This document shows, one piece after another, positions 1 through 9,922 of a DNA stretch of 64,000 nt (the first letter of the stretch is position 1; every line of letters starts with the position of its first letter). The notes below the pieces were generated by a model. That model saw only the letters and a list, made by a program, of their open reading frames with translations. It was not told the origin of the DNA and did not search any database. Position numbers and translations under genes: made by a program. The stretch comes from AC-32 sp963754265 (GTDB lineage Bacteria; Actinomycetota; Thermoleophilia; Gaiellales; Gaiellaceae), in assembly GCA_963754265.1 (NCBI GenBank), contig CAVWFB010000009.1:141428-205427 (forward strand), read 5' to 3'.

Positions 1-647
1 AGTGTCCGCTCCTCCACGGACCGCCCCGATCCGTCGCAGTCGAGACAGGGCCGCTCGACCACCCGACCGGCGCCGCCACAGCCCGGGCACGTCTGCGAGC
101 GGACGAATTCGCCGAACGCCGTCCGGGAGACGTGCTGCAGGTGGCCGCGACCGCCACAGGTGGCGCAGACGACCGGTTCGGTTCCCGGCTCTGCGCCGCT
201 TCCTCGACAGGTGGCGCAGGGAACGGTGACCGGGATCGAGACCTCGCGCTTGACGCCCGTCGCGGCCTCGGCGAGCTCGATCTCTATCCGGGCAGCCACG
301 TCCGCCCCGCGAGCGCTCCTGGGCCGAGCAGCGACGCCGAAGACGTCGTCGCCGAAGAAGGCCGCGAACAGGTCGGAGAGGCTGCCCAGGTCGAAGCTCG
401 AAGGCGTGAAGCCGCCGCCCCGGAGACCTGCGTGCCCATACCGGTCGTAGAGCTCGCGCGCCTCCGGCTTGGAGAGAACCTCGTAGGCCTCGACGACCTC
501 GCGAAACCGCTCCTCCGCGTCAGGCGCCTCGGAGACGTCCGGATGCAGGGTGCGCGCGAGCCCTCGAAACGCCTTCTTGATCGCCGTCTCGTCGGCAGTG
601 CGTGGCACTCCGAGCAGCTCGTAGTAGTCGCGCTGAGTGGTCGCCAT
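1..647 (-). CDS. dnaJ: Chaperone DnaJ (partial, runs off the window edge)
   Basis: DnaJ is the J-domain co-chaperone that hands unfolded clients to DnaK and stimulates its ATPase. The ATG at 647 opens a frame that leaves the window at its left edge, so only about 215 codons are seen. The J domain (about residues 8-70) carries the HPD triad at 35-37. A short Gly/Phe-rich linker follows, then all four zinc-binding CxxCxGxG repeats (CATCRGSG, CATCGGRG, CPGCGGAG, CLDCDGSG). The zinc repeats favour DnaJ over the CbpA type. It starts 25 bp after hrcA on the same strand, in the common lepA-hemW-hrcA-dnaJ order, so it is probably cotranscribed with its repressor gene. Confidence 0.97.
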   Translation of the reverse strand, partial: MATTQRDYYELLGVPRTADETAIKKAFRGLARTLHPDVSEAPDAEERFREVVEAYEVLSKPEARELYDRYGHAGLRGGGFTPSSFDLGSLSDLFAAFFGDDVFGVAARPRSARGADVAARIEIELAEAATGVKREVSIPVTVPCATCRGSGAEPGTEPVVCATCGGRGHLQHVSRTAFGEFVRSQTCPGCGGAGRVVERPCLDCDGSGRSVEERT

Positions 648-672
648 TCCCGGTCGGAGCGTAGCTCCTGCC

Positions 673-1719
673 CTAGTTGTCGTCGTAGATCTCTTCGACG
701 AACCGAGAGAGCTCGTGGGCCGCTGCGCGCACCGAGCGGATCGCCTTCTCGTAGTCCATCCGCACCGGGCCGAGGAGCGTGACGGCGCCGAGGGTACGGT
801 TCGTGAGGCCGTAGGAGGCGCCGACGAGCGAGAGATCCCGCAGCGCCGGGTGATCGAGCTCGGGCCCCACCCGGACGAAGGGCCGGCGCCGGTCGAGCGT
901 CTGGCTGAGGACCTCGAGCAGCGCCGCGCGCTTCTCGAGCACCTCGAGGAGGCGCTGGTAGCTCTCGAGCTCCTCGCCGTGGAGATCCTCGAGCAGACCG
1001 GCCGCCCCGCCGACATAGAGGCTCTGCTCCTCCGCGGCCAGCGCCTCGTCGAAGAGCGGGCGCAGGACGGCGAGGAACGTTGCCTCCCGCGGGCCGAGCG
1101 TCGGCTCGTCGAGCCGCCGTCGTAGCGCGTGGCTGCCGAGCTCGAGCCCGGCGACGCGCTCGTTCAGGTACTGCGCCGCCCAGGATGCAAGTCCCGGATC
1201 GACCGGCTCCGCGAAGCGGTAGACCCGCTTCGTGACGCTGCCGGTGGAGGTGATGACCACCACCATCACGACTTGGGCCTGGAGCAAGAGCACCTCGACG
1301 TGCCTGACCGTCGCCGTCCCGAGCGGAGGCGCCGAGACGAGCGCGAGAAGCCTGGTCAGCTCCGAGAGCATCTCCGTGGTCGCCTGCAGCGCAACGTCGA
1401 CCTCGGTGCGCGCGGTCGTCAGGTCGAGCGGGAAACCGCCCGGCTGCGGCTCGAGTCGCTCGAGCAGGCGATCCGCGTAGTAGCGGTAACCGCGCTCGGT
1501 CGGAACCCGCCCGGCGGAGGTGTGCGGATGGGTCAGCAGCCCGAGCCGCTCGAGCGCCGCCAGCTCGGTGCGGACGGTGGACGTGGACACGCTGAGCCGC
1601 GTCTGCTCGACCAGCGTTCGCGAGCCCACCGGCTGCCTCGTCGCGACGTACTCCTCGACGACGCCGCGCAGGATCGCGCGTTGACGTTCGTTGAGCTCGA
1701 TGTCGGCCGTCTTCTCCAC
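673..1719 (-). CDS. hrcA: Heat-inducible transcription repressor HrcA
   Basis: HrcA represses dnaK and groE operons by binding CIRCE operators, and its activity is tuned by GroEL. The 348-residue product has the usual family length: an N-terminal winged helix (about residues 5-75, with VGSRTLVEQ and ending HPHTSAGRVPTERGYRYY) and a C-terminal GAF-like HrcA domain. The start is GTG at 1719. A TAAAAT hexamer at 1732-1737 overlaps the hemW stop codon and could drive an hrcA-dnaJ transcript. No CIRCE repeat was found nearby, so autoregulation at this site is not supported. The gene lies between hemW (16 bp away) and dnaJ. Confidence 0.96.
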   Translation of the reverse strand: MEKTADIELNERQRAILRGVVEEYVATRQPVGSRTLVEQTRLSVSTSTVRTELAALERLGLLTHPHTSAGRVPTERGYRYYADRLLERLEPQPGGFPLDLTTARTEVDVALQATTEMLSELTRLLALVSAPPLGTATVRHVEVLLLQAQVVMVVVITSTGSVTKRVYRFAEPVDPGLASWAAQYLNERVAGLELGSHALRRRLDEPTLGPREATFLAVLRPLFDEALAAEEQSLYVGGAAGLLEDLHGEELESYQRLLEVLEKRAALLEVLSQTLDRRRPFVRVGPELDHPALRDLSLVGASYGLTNRTLGAVTLLGPVRMDYEKAIRSVRAAAHELSRFVEEIYDDN

Positions 1720-1734
1720 TTCTTTGCAGGGATT

Positions 1735-2852
1735 TTAGGTGAGAAGATCCGCCGTGACGCCGCCGCCCAGGAATCGGCCTCGCTCGGTCAGCGCGAGCTC
1801 CGCTCCGCCGCCGCGCCGCTGGACGAGGCCGAGGCGCTCCAGCCGCTCGACCGAGGCCGGGTCGACCGCGCCCTCGAGCCCGTCGAGCGAGAGGGGCTCG
1901 TCCAGACGAAGCCCCAGCAGCACGCGCTCCGAGCGCCGCACCTCGGACGGGAGCTCCTCGATCTCACGCTGGGGGCGCTTCCCGGCCGCGAGCGCGGCCA
2001 GGTACGAGCCGAGCCGAGGCGTCGTCCTCCACCGCCGTCCGTCAATTGTCGAGACGCCGCCGATCCCGAGAGCGAGATAGTCCCGGCCGCGCCAGTAGGC
2101 GAGATTGTGGCGCGAGCGCAGGTCACGCCCGTTCGCGAGGGCCGGCGCTCGGCAGAAGTTCGCGGTCTCGTACCAGCGATAGCCGGCCCCGGTCAGCCGC
2201 GCGACGACGCGCTCGAAGTACCCCTCCATCGCCTCGGCCTGGCGTGCGAGCTCGTCCCCGTGCGCGTGCGTGAACCGCGTCCCGGGCTTCGCCTCCAGCT
2301 CGTAACAGGAGAGATGTTCGGGCTCGAGCGCAAGGGCATCGCTCAGATCGGCCTCGAGGTCGGCGGCGCCCTGGCCGGGAATCCCGTACAAGAGGTCGAG
2401 CGAGACGTTGTCAAACTTGGCATCACGGAAAGCGTAGACTGCGCGCCGGACGTCGTCCGGACCTGCCCGCCGCTCGAGAACGTCGAGCAGCTGCGGCCGG
2501 AAGCTCTGCGCGCCGAGCGAGACCCTCGTCACCCCGCTCTCCGCGAGCGACCTCGCCAGCGCAGGGGTCACCGTCTCCGGGTTGGCCTCCACGGTCACCT
2601 CGAGCGCCGGCGGCAGTGCATGCAACAAGCGCTCGAGCTCGCGCGGCTCGGTGAGCGTGGGCGTGCCCCCGCCCAGGAAGACGCTCTCCAGCTGCGGTGC
2701 GAGCACGTCGCGCTCGAGCGAGAGCTCGGCGAGCAGCGCATCGACGTACGCCCGGTGCTGACCGTTCCGCCCGACAACGGTGACGAAGTCGCAGTACCCG
2801 CAGCGGGAGGCGCAGAAGGGCAGGTGGACGTAGAGATGCCTGACGCCGCCGC

Positions 2853-2856
<4 letters not shown>
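1735..2856 (-). CDS. hemW: Radical SAM heme chaperone HemW
   Basis: HemW is a radical SAM protein related to HemN that acts in heme trafficking or insertion. Near the N-terminus the cluster motif reads CASRCGYCDF, that is CxxxCxxC followed by xF. HemN has CxxxCxxCxC, so this is HemW rather than true coproporphyrinogen dehydrogenase. A GGGTPT motif follows. I chose GTG at 2856: it overlaps the lepA stop as GTGA, follows a GGAGG ribosome site inside the lepA end, and gives 373 residues beginning just before the RHLYVHLPFC core. The longer frame from 2997 only adds lepA antisense-frame sequence. It is translationally coupled to lepA. Confidence 0.95.
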
Positions 2857-4640
<1,784 letters not shown>

Positions 4641-4649
4641 TGCCGACGG

Positions 4650-4655
4650 AGCGTA
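4650..4655 (-). promoter_or_regulatory. Putative -10 element of lepA
   Basis: The minus strand reads TACGCT followed by 9 nt and the lepA ATG. It belongs to the set of TAnnnT hexamers placed 7-9 nt before start codons in this window. No good -35 was seen. Confidence 0.4.
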
Positions 4656-4664
4656 GCGGCGCTG

Positions 4665-6356
4665 TCAGGCGCCTCGGGCCGGTCGGTCGAGCCTCAGCAG
4701 GCGATGAAGCACGCCTTGCTCCTCGACCTGGCGGACGAGCCGGAAGCCTGCCTTCGAGCACGGCTCGAATCGGATCACGAGGGCTCGCGTCGCCGACGCA
4801 GCGACAGCAGCGCGTGCAGCTCGTGGACGCCGAGCAGCCGGCATGACGCTGCCGTAGACGAGCGTACCGACGACAAGTGCGGAGCCGACCGAGACGATCT
4901 GGGCGGCGAGCGACTGTCCGAGGGCCTCGTGGAGGCCACGCCACGTACCGTAGGCGCCTGCGGCAAGCACTGCGGAAGAAAGCACGATGAGCCCGAAGGC
5001 TCGCGCCGTTTCCGCCAGCTCGATCCGCCCCAGGCGGCGTCGGAGCAGCTCGAGGAGCACTGCCGTGCCGGCGATGTTGACGACGGTCGTCGAGAGTGGG
5101 ATGCCCCACGTGCCGAAGCGATAGAAGGCCCAGTCGAGCACGGCGTTGAGGCCGAGGTTCCCGAGCGCGACCGCGGTGGGCACCCAGGGCGACTGGAGGC
5201 TGAAGAAGGCGCGGTTCAGCATCAGCATCGTCCCGTTGAACGTGAGGCCGAAGGCGAAGGCGGCCAGGGCACCGGCCACGACCGGCGTCTGATCGGGAGC
5301 GAACTCGCCTCGCTGATAGATGAGGCGCACGATCGGCTCGGCCAATACGGCCGAGAAGACGCTGGCCGGAACGAGCAGGAACGCGATCTGGCGCAGCCCG
5401 ACGCCGACCATGTGGCGGAAGCCGTCCACGTCGCCGCGCGCTGCCAGCCGGGACAGCGACGGGAAGAGCACGGTCGCGACCGCGACGGAGAACATGCCCT
5501 GGGGCAGCATGTAGATCCTGAAGGCCTTGTCGATCGCGCTCGGAGCCAGCTCGGGGTCGATCAGCCTCGAGGCGAAGATGGAGTCGATGACCAGGTTGAA
5601 GTTGATCAGGCCGAGCCCGATCGTCACCGGCACCATCAGCGTGAATACCCGCCGGATCGCCGGGTCGCGCCAGTCGAGCACCATCTGGAGCCGGCCGTCG
5701 AGTCCTCGTAGCCACGGCAGGGGGAGCAGGACCTGGATCACCGTGCCGATCACGATCGAGACGGCGTAGACGTACAGCTTGGTGTCGAGCGAATCGGCCC
5801 GCGGAACACCGAGGACGAGGCCCACGATGATCGCGAGATTCCAGAACACCGGCGACAGCGCCGGGACGGTGAAGTGGTCGTAGCTGTTGAGGATCCCGAC
5901 GATCACGCCGGAGACGCCGAGCAGCACGATGATCGGGAACAGGATCCGGGAGAGGGTGATGGCCAGCGCCTTGTCGCCGCCGGGATCGCCGAAGGGGGCG
6001 ATCACGAGCGGCGCGAAGATGATCAGGAGCGCGGTGAGGGCGCCGAGGCCGAGCAGCATCAGCCAGAAGAGCGTGGAAGCAACCCGCCAGGCGCGCTTGC
6101 GGTCCCCCTTCTCGAGAAGCTCGCTGAAGACCGGGACGAAGGCGGAGGAGAGCGCGGCGTCCGCCACGAGCGACCGGAAGAGATTCGGCACCTGGAAGGC
6201 GACCGTGAAGGCGTTGACCTTGCCCGCTGCGCCGAAGTAGTAGGACGCGACGATCTCGCGGACGAGGCCGAGCACCCGGGAGATGCCGGTGGCGAGCGCG
6301 AAGATCGCCGTCGACCGCGCCAGCCGTCGGCCGCGGGCCGCGCGCTGCTCGTACAC
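4665..6356 (-). CDS. murJ: Lipid II flippase MurJ (apparent 3' frameshift)
   Basis: MurJ (MviN) is the MOP-family membrane protein that flips lipid II during peptidoglycan synthesis. The core is well conserved (SRVLGLVREIV near the start, repeated amphipathic/hydrophobic segments, MLPQGMFSVAVATVLFPSLS). I chose GTG at 6356 because a TATACT hexamer lies exactly 7 nt before it (leaderless pattern); an ATG at 6428 would add 24 residues. The family-like C-terminus (RLLGVHELHALLSLRRRREPS) lies in a different frame ending at 4775. One extra C near 4840-4841 would explain this. As read here, the frame continues into an unrelated tail to 4665. The corrected gene would be about 4775-6356. Confidence 0.9.
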   Translation of the reverse strand: MYEQRAARGRRLARSTAIFALATGISRVLGLVREIVASYYFGAAGKVNAFTVAFQVPNLFRSLVADAALSSAFVPVFSELLEKGDRKRAWRVASTLFWLMLLGLGALTALLIIFAPLVIAPFGDPGGDKALAITLSRILFPIIVLLGVSGVIVGILNSYDHFTVPALSPVFWNLAIIVGLVLGVPRADSLDTKLYVYAVSIVIGTVIQVLLPLPWLRGLDGRLQMVLDWRDPAIRRVFTLMVPVTIGLGLINFNLVIDSIFASRLIDPELAPSAIDKAFRIYMLPQGMFSVAVATVLFPSLSRLAARGDVDGFRHMVGVGLRQIAFLLVPASVFSAVLAEPIVRLIYQRGEFAPDQTPVVAGALAAFAFGLTFNGTMLMLNRAFFSLQSPWVPTAVALGNLGLNAVLDWAFYRFGTWGIPLSTTVVNIAGTAVLLELLRRRLGRIELAETARAFGLIVLSSAVLAAGAYGTWRGLHEALGQSLAAQIVSVGSALVVGTLVYGSVMPAARRPRAARAAVAASATRALVIRFEPCSKAGFRLVRQVEEQGVLHRLLRLDRPARGA

Positions 6357-6363
6357 GCGAGCG

Positions 6364-6369
6364 AGTATA
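6364..6369 (-). promoter_or_regulatory. Putative leaderless -10 element of murJ
   Basis: TATACT on the minus strand is followed by 7 nt and a GTG codon in the murJ frame. This is the best -10 match in the window and decides the start at 6356. No Shine-Dalgarno precedes this GTG or the ATG at 6428. Confidence 0.5.
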
Positions 6370-6588
6370 GGAACGGGCTCCGTCGGCGTCGTGAGACCGG
6401 CACCTTCGCAGTCGTCCGTTGGGGCCATGTCCGTTCGGGCCGCTGCGCCGGGCCAGGTAGCCCGGCCTCCTCCCCGCTGAGAGCCTAGTCGCGCCAAGCG
6501 CGCGCGTCTGTCGCCGGAGTGCGCCGGAATCGTGCCAAGCAGCCGACTGCTACCATCGTGCGGCCCGCGGAGCGGGCATTTTCACGCT

Positions 6589-6852
6589 ATGCCCAACATC
6601 AAACAGCAGAAGAAGCGCGTGCGGATCGCGGGGCAGGAGCGCCTCGAGAACCTCCGCTACGCCTCGACGGTCAAGACCCTGACCCGCCGGCTCCGCGCGG
6701 CTGTAGACGACGGCGACAAGGACCAAATCGCAGCCGAGCACCGCGAGCTCGTGCGCTGGATCGACAAGGCCGCGTCCCGTGGCGCACTGCATCGCAACAC
6801 CGCCGCGCGCAAGAAGGCGCAGGCCGCGAAGCTCGTCGCCGGCGGCTCCTAG
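6589..6852 (+). CDS. rpsT: 30S ribosomal protein S20
   Basis: S20 is a primary 16S rRNA-binding protein of the small subunit. The 87-residue product starts MPNIKQQKKRV, the canonical basic N-terminus. LRYASTVKTLTRRLRAAV and a C-terminal HRNTAARKKAQ stretch complete the three-helix fold. I took the ATG at 6589; frames starting further upstream add non-homologous sequence. A TACCAT hexamer at 6551-6556 is a candidate -10. It converges with holA, and the two TAG stops interlock on CTAG at 6849-6852. Confidence 0.97.
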   Translation: MPNIKQQKKRVRIAGQERLENLRYASTVKTLTRRLRAAVDDGDKDQIAAEHRELVRWIDKAASRGALHRNTAARKKAQAAKLVAGGS

Positions 6853-7841
6853 CCGGTCCGCGCGGGCTCGCGCGGGCGAGTGATGTCAACCAGGGCTCGC
6901 GTGAACTCGAGCTCCCCTGGGAGCTTGCTCCCGCCCTTCAGCGCAAGGTCGAGCCGGGCGAGCCGGATCACCACGTCGCCGAGCTCCTCCTCGTCGAAGT
7001 TGCGCGCCTGCTCATAGAGCTTCTGAACGTAGAACCGGTTGCGCTTCAGCCGGTCGGCGGCAGCCGCCGGCGGAACGCCTTCGGCGTCCAGCGCCTGGCA
7101 CTCGCGCACGCGCGTGACGTGGTTCGTGACCAGGGCGGCGATCCGCAGGAAGACGTCTCTCGGGGAGTCGCCGGAGCGCTCGACGATTCGCTCGCTGGCG
7201 GCGAGCACCGCGGCCACGTCACGACGGCCCCACGCGTCTGTGAGGTCGAAGGGAGGAGTGTCCGCCCGGGCCGGGACCAGCTCGGCCACCTCCTGTTCGC
7301 CGATCCGCTCGCCTGCGGCCCAGGTGCTCAGCTTGTCCACCTCGGTGGCGAGCTCGTCAACGTTGTCGCCTGCCAACTCCACGAGCGCGCGCGCCGCCTC
7401 GTGGTCGATGACGATGCCGCGGTCGCGAAACTGCTGCTCCACCCACTTCGGCAGGTCCGCCTTGCGGCCGCGCCCTGGTAGGTCGAAGACCAGGATCTCA
7501 CCGGCCTTCGCAACCGCCTTGGCGAGTGGAGAGTCGCGCTTGAGCTCCTGGCCGACGAGCGCGAGCACGCTCGTCGGAGCCGGCTTGCGCAGGTATTCCT
7601 GCACCGCCTTCACGTCCGGAGCCTTCCAGCGCTCCACCTGCTCGACGATCACGAGCCGCCGTTCGACGGCGAAGAGGCCGAGGGCGTTGCACGAAGCCGC
7701 GGCGTCCTCACCACTCACCTCGGCGGCGTCCAACGTCTCCGTCGCATCGTCCCCGACGCGATCCCGGAGTCGGCGCAGCGCGCGAACCACCTTCGGGTGG
7801 TCGGTGCCCGTGATCAGGTACGCGGAGAGGAGCTCTGCCAC
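6849..7841 (-). CDS. holA: DNA polymerase III subunit delta
   Basis: HolA (delta) is the clamp-loader wrench subunit that opens the beta clamp. The 330-residue product begins with LLSAYLITGTDHPKVVRALRRL, a degenerate AAA+ P-loop region typical of delta, followed by the three-domain delta architecture (LALVGQELKRDSPLAKAV, then the C-terminal collar helices). The GTG at 7841 lies 28 bp inside the comEC 3' end. comEA-comEC-holA is a common bacterial gene order. It converges with rpsT. The confident part is the family; the start is chosen by overlap and homology rather than a strong ribosome site. Confidence 0.9.
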   Translation of the reverse strand: MAELLSAYLITGTDHPKVVRALRRLRDRVGDDATETLDAAEVSGEDAAASCNALGLFAVERRLVIVEQVERWKAPDVKAVQEYLRKPAPTSVLALVGQELKRDSPLAKAVAKAGEILVFDLPGRGRKADLPKWVEQQFRDRGIVIDHEAARALVELAGDNVDELATEVDKLSTWAAGERIGEQEVAELVPARADTPPFDLTDAWGRRDVAAVLAASERIVERSGDSPRDVFLRIAALVTNHVTRVRECQALDAEGVPPAAAADRLKRNRFYVQKLYEQARNFDEEELGDVVIRLARLDLALKGGSKLPGELEFTRALVDITRPREPARTG

Positions 7842-9265
7842 CGCCGCCAAGCATAGGCGGCGGCCGGAATCGCCAGCGCCAGCAGAACGGCCAGCGAGCG
7901 ACCCGAGCTGACCTGCGCACCGGGAAGCCCTCCGACCACGCGCGCGCAGAGCGCGAGATAGGCCGCACACCAGCCGTTGACCCATGCGAGCGCGGTTGCC
8001 GCGGGCGGGAAGACGAGCCCGGCGAGGGCGCTCGCAAACGCGAGGCCGAGCAGCGGCGCAACCGCCGGTGCGGCCGCGGCATTGGCGGGGACCGTCAGCA
8101 GCGGGACCGCGTGGAACTGAAGCCAGAGCACGGGCGCGGTCGCCAATCCGCACGCGGTCGAGACGGCCAGGACCGCTCCGAGCTGCCCCGGAAGCGGGTA
8201 GCCCTCGAGCATGGTCGACAGCCGCGGGACAAGCACGAAGATCGCCGCGACGGCCGCGAACGAGAGCTGGAATCCGGGCTCGAGAAGGCTGTACGGGTTC
8301 CACGCCAGCAGGACGAGCGCGCCGAGCAGGAGGAAGTACCAGCGGTCGGCCGGTCTCGCGGCGAGCCACGCGAGCGAGACGAGCGCACCCGCGATCCCGG
8401 CGCGCACGACCGACGGCTGGGCTCCGACGGCGAGCACGTAGCCGGAGATCGAGAGAAGCGCTCCGATCTGCCCGAGCCAGCGCGGCAGCCCCAGCAGCCA
8501 TGCGAGGCCGAGCGCTCCTCCCGCGACCAGGACGACGTTCTGCCCCGACACCGCCAGGAGGTGGTAGAGGCCCGAGGCACGGAAGCGCTGCCGAAGGTCC
8601 TCCGACAGGGCCTGCTCGTCTCCGAGCACGACACCCTCGACGATCCCGCGCCGGTCACCAGTCAGTCCCGGCGCGATCGAGCCTGCCAGCCCTGCTCGCA
8701 GGCGATCGGCCAGGCCGCCGAGACCACCGCGGCGGCCGACGATCCGCCAGCGGTCTGCGCGCAGGACGACGTGGACACCGCGACGCCGGAGCCACGTTCG
8801 CTCGTCGAAGCCGTCTTTCGGAGGTCGCGGAAGCCGCACCGTCGTCACCGCCTCGAGGACGGCGCCCTGCGGCGGCGCCCGGCCAGGAGGAAGCTCGAGC
8901 AGCACCGCCTCGCGCAGGCGGAGCCGGCCGAACCGCCGCACCTGGCCCGGGACGCGCAGCTCGAACCGTGTCCTGCGAGCGGGTGCGGTCACGACCACAC
9001 GGGCACGCTCGGAGGTGTCCACCCGGCCGAGCAGCACGCTCCGGTCGAGGGCCTGCAGACGGGCACTTCCCCACCACCACGCGAGCAATACCAGGGCAGC
9101 GCAGGTCACCCAGACCCTGCGCTCACCCGGAGCGGCGATCGCGCCGCAGCCGACTGCCCCGGCCGCAACGGCCGCGGGCCACGAGCCTCGAGCCAGGTTG
9201 GCGAACGCCAGGCCCACGCAGAGCGACGCTGCGAGGAGGTGCGGCGAGGCTCGACTCGGGGTCAT
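7814..9265 (-). CDS. comEC: ComEC/Rec2 competence channel protein, short form
   Basis: ComEC forms the inner-membrane channel for single-stranded DNA entry during natural transformation. The signature GLYHLLAVSGQNV is present, followed by several hydrophobic segments of the Competence domain (YVLAVGAQPSVVRAGIAG, NPYSLLEPGFQLSFAAV). An N-terminal soluble ComEC domain precedes it (GRVDTSERARVVV onward). The ATG at 9265 overlaps the comEA stop as ATGA. At 483 residues it is shorter than full ComEC proteins, because the C-terminal metallo-beta-lactamase-like nuclease domain is absent. Many actinobacterial homologues share this short form. Transformation ability is inference only. Confidence 0.92.
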   Translation of the reverse strand: MTPSRASPHLLAASLCVGLAFANLARGSWPAAVAAGAVGCGAIAAPGERRVWVTCAALVLLAWWWGSARLQALDRSVLLGRVDTSERARVVVTAPARRTRFELRVPGQVRRFGRLRLREAVLLELPPGRAPPQGAVLEAVTTVRLPRPPKDGFDERTWLRRRGVHVVLRADRWRIVGRRGGLGGLADRLRAGLAGSIAPGLTGDRRGIVEGVVLGDEQALSEDLRQRFRASGLYHLLAVSGQNVVLVAGGALGLAWLLGLPRWLGQIGALLSISGYVLAVGAQPSVVRAGIAGALVSLAWLAARPADRWYFLLLGALVLLAWNPYSLLEPGFQLSFAAVAAIFVLVPRLSTMLEGYPLPGQLGAVLAVSTACGLATAPVLWLQFHAVPLLTVPANAAAAPAVAPLLGLAFASALAGLVFPPAATALAWVNGWCAAYLALCARVVGGLPGAQVSSGRSLAVLLALAIPAAAYAWRRWQSSSPRT

Positions 9266-9861
9266 GGCGCAACCAGGTCCTGAAGCTGATCCATCCGCGA
9301 GGGGCCGATGCCCGGAACCGCATCGAGCTCGTCGACCGAGGTGAATGCACCGTGCTTCGTGCGGTAGTCGAGGATCTTTTGCGCCGTCACCGGCCCGATC
9401 CCGGGAAGGGAGTCGAGCTGTTCCAGGGTTGCGGTACTGAGGTGTACTGGCCCCGTGGTCGCAGCAGCTCCTGCCCCGGCTGCGCCTGCACCCGCCGCCG
9501 CCCCTCCGGCCCCGTGCTTGGGGACGACGACCTGCTCGCCGTCGGCGAGCGGAGCCGCGAGGTTGACCATCGAGAGGTCGGCCTTCCCCGTGGCCCCGCC
9601 CGCGCGGGCGACGGCGTCCGCGATCCGAGTGCCCTGCTCCAGCCGGTAGAGACCCGGCCGGCGCACGGCGCCGACGACGTCCACCACCACCCGCGCGGCC
9701 GGTAGCCCGGTCACGCCCGCGCCCTGAGGCGGCGGCGGGGGGAGTGGCGCCACCGTGGTCGTCCCTGCGCCCAGGACAAACCGTCCCGCGAGCAGGATCA
9801 GCGCGAGCGAGCCTGCGGCGGCCAGGAGCAGCCGCCGCCGCTGGAGGAGGAACTCCGGCAT
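9262..9861 (-). CDS. comEA: Competence DNA-binding protein ComEA
   Basis: ComEA binds incoming double-stranded DNA at the cell surface and passes it to ComEC. The 199-residue product has an N-terminal membrane anchor (LLLAAAGSLALILLAGRFVL), a SLBB-type domain (about residues 58-115, VDVVGAVRRPGLYRL), a flexible Ala/Gly linker, and a C-terminal double helix-hairpin-helix (SLPGIGPVTAQKILDYR and AVPGIGPSRMDQL). The ATG at 9861 is supported by the position of the anchor. It is the first gene of comEA-comEC-holA, and unusual 11-bp iterons lie just upstream (9885-9922). Confidence 0.94.
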   Translation of the reverse strand: MPEFLLQRRRLLLAAAGSLALILLAGRFVLGAGTTTVAPLPPPPPQGAGVTGLPAARVVVDVVGAVRRPGLYRLEQGTRIADAVARAGGATGKADLSMVNLAAPLADGEQVVVPKHGAGGAAAGAGAAGAGAAATTGPVHLSTATLEQLDSLPGIGPVTAQKILDYRTKHGAFTSVDELDAVPGIGPSRMDQLQDLVAP

Positions 9862-9884
9862 GGCTCGAGCGTGCCCGAGAAATC

Positions 9885-9922
9885 GTCACGCGTGGGTGAC
9901 GCGGGCGTGACGAAAGCGTGAC
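9885..9922. repeat. 11-bp-phased GTGAC iterons upstream of comEA
   Basis: On the plus strand GTCAC begins at 9885 and GTGAC at 9896, 9907 and 9918, so four 5-bp units sit on an exact 11-bp register. The first is inverted relative to the rest, giving GTCAC-N6-GTGAC and then two direct repeats. The array fills most of the leuS-comEA gap and ends at the leuS stop codon. One helical turn per unit suggests binding of a regulator along one DNA face. No regulator is known to me for this motif. Confidence 0.55.

Noticed and set aside
132..782. Long plus-strand reading frames across the dnaJ-hrcA region and similar long opposite-strand frames throughout
   Set aside because: High GC content makes long antisense frames common. 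They overlap well-supported genes, show no family motifs, and have Arg/Ala/Pro-rich low-complexity translations.
1720..1745. Possible CIRCE operator before hrcA
   Set aside because: No TTAGCACTC-N9-GAGTGCTAA-like inverted repeat is present. The gap to hemW is only 15 bp.
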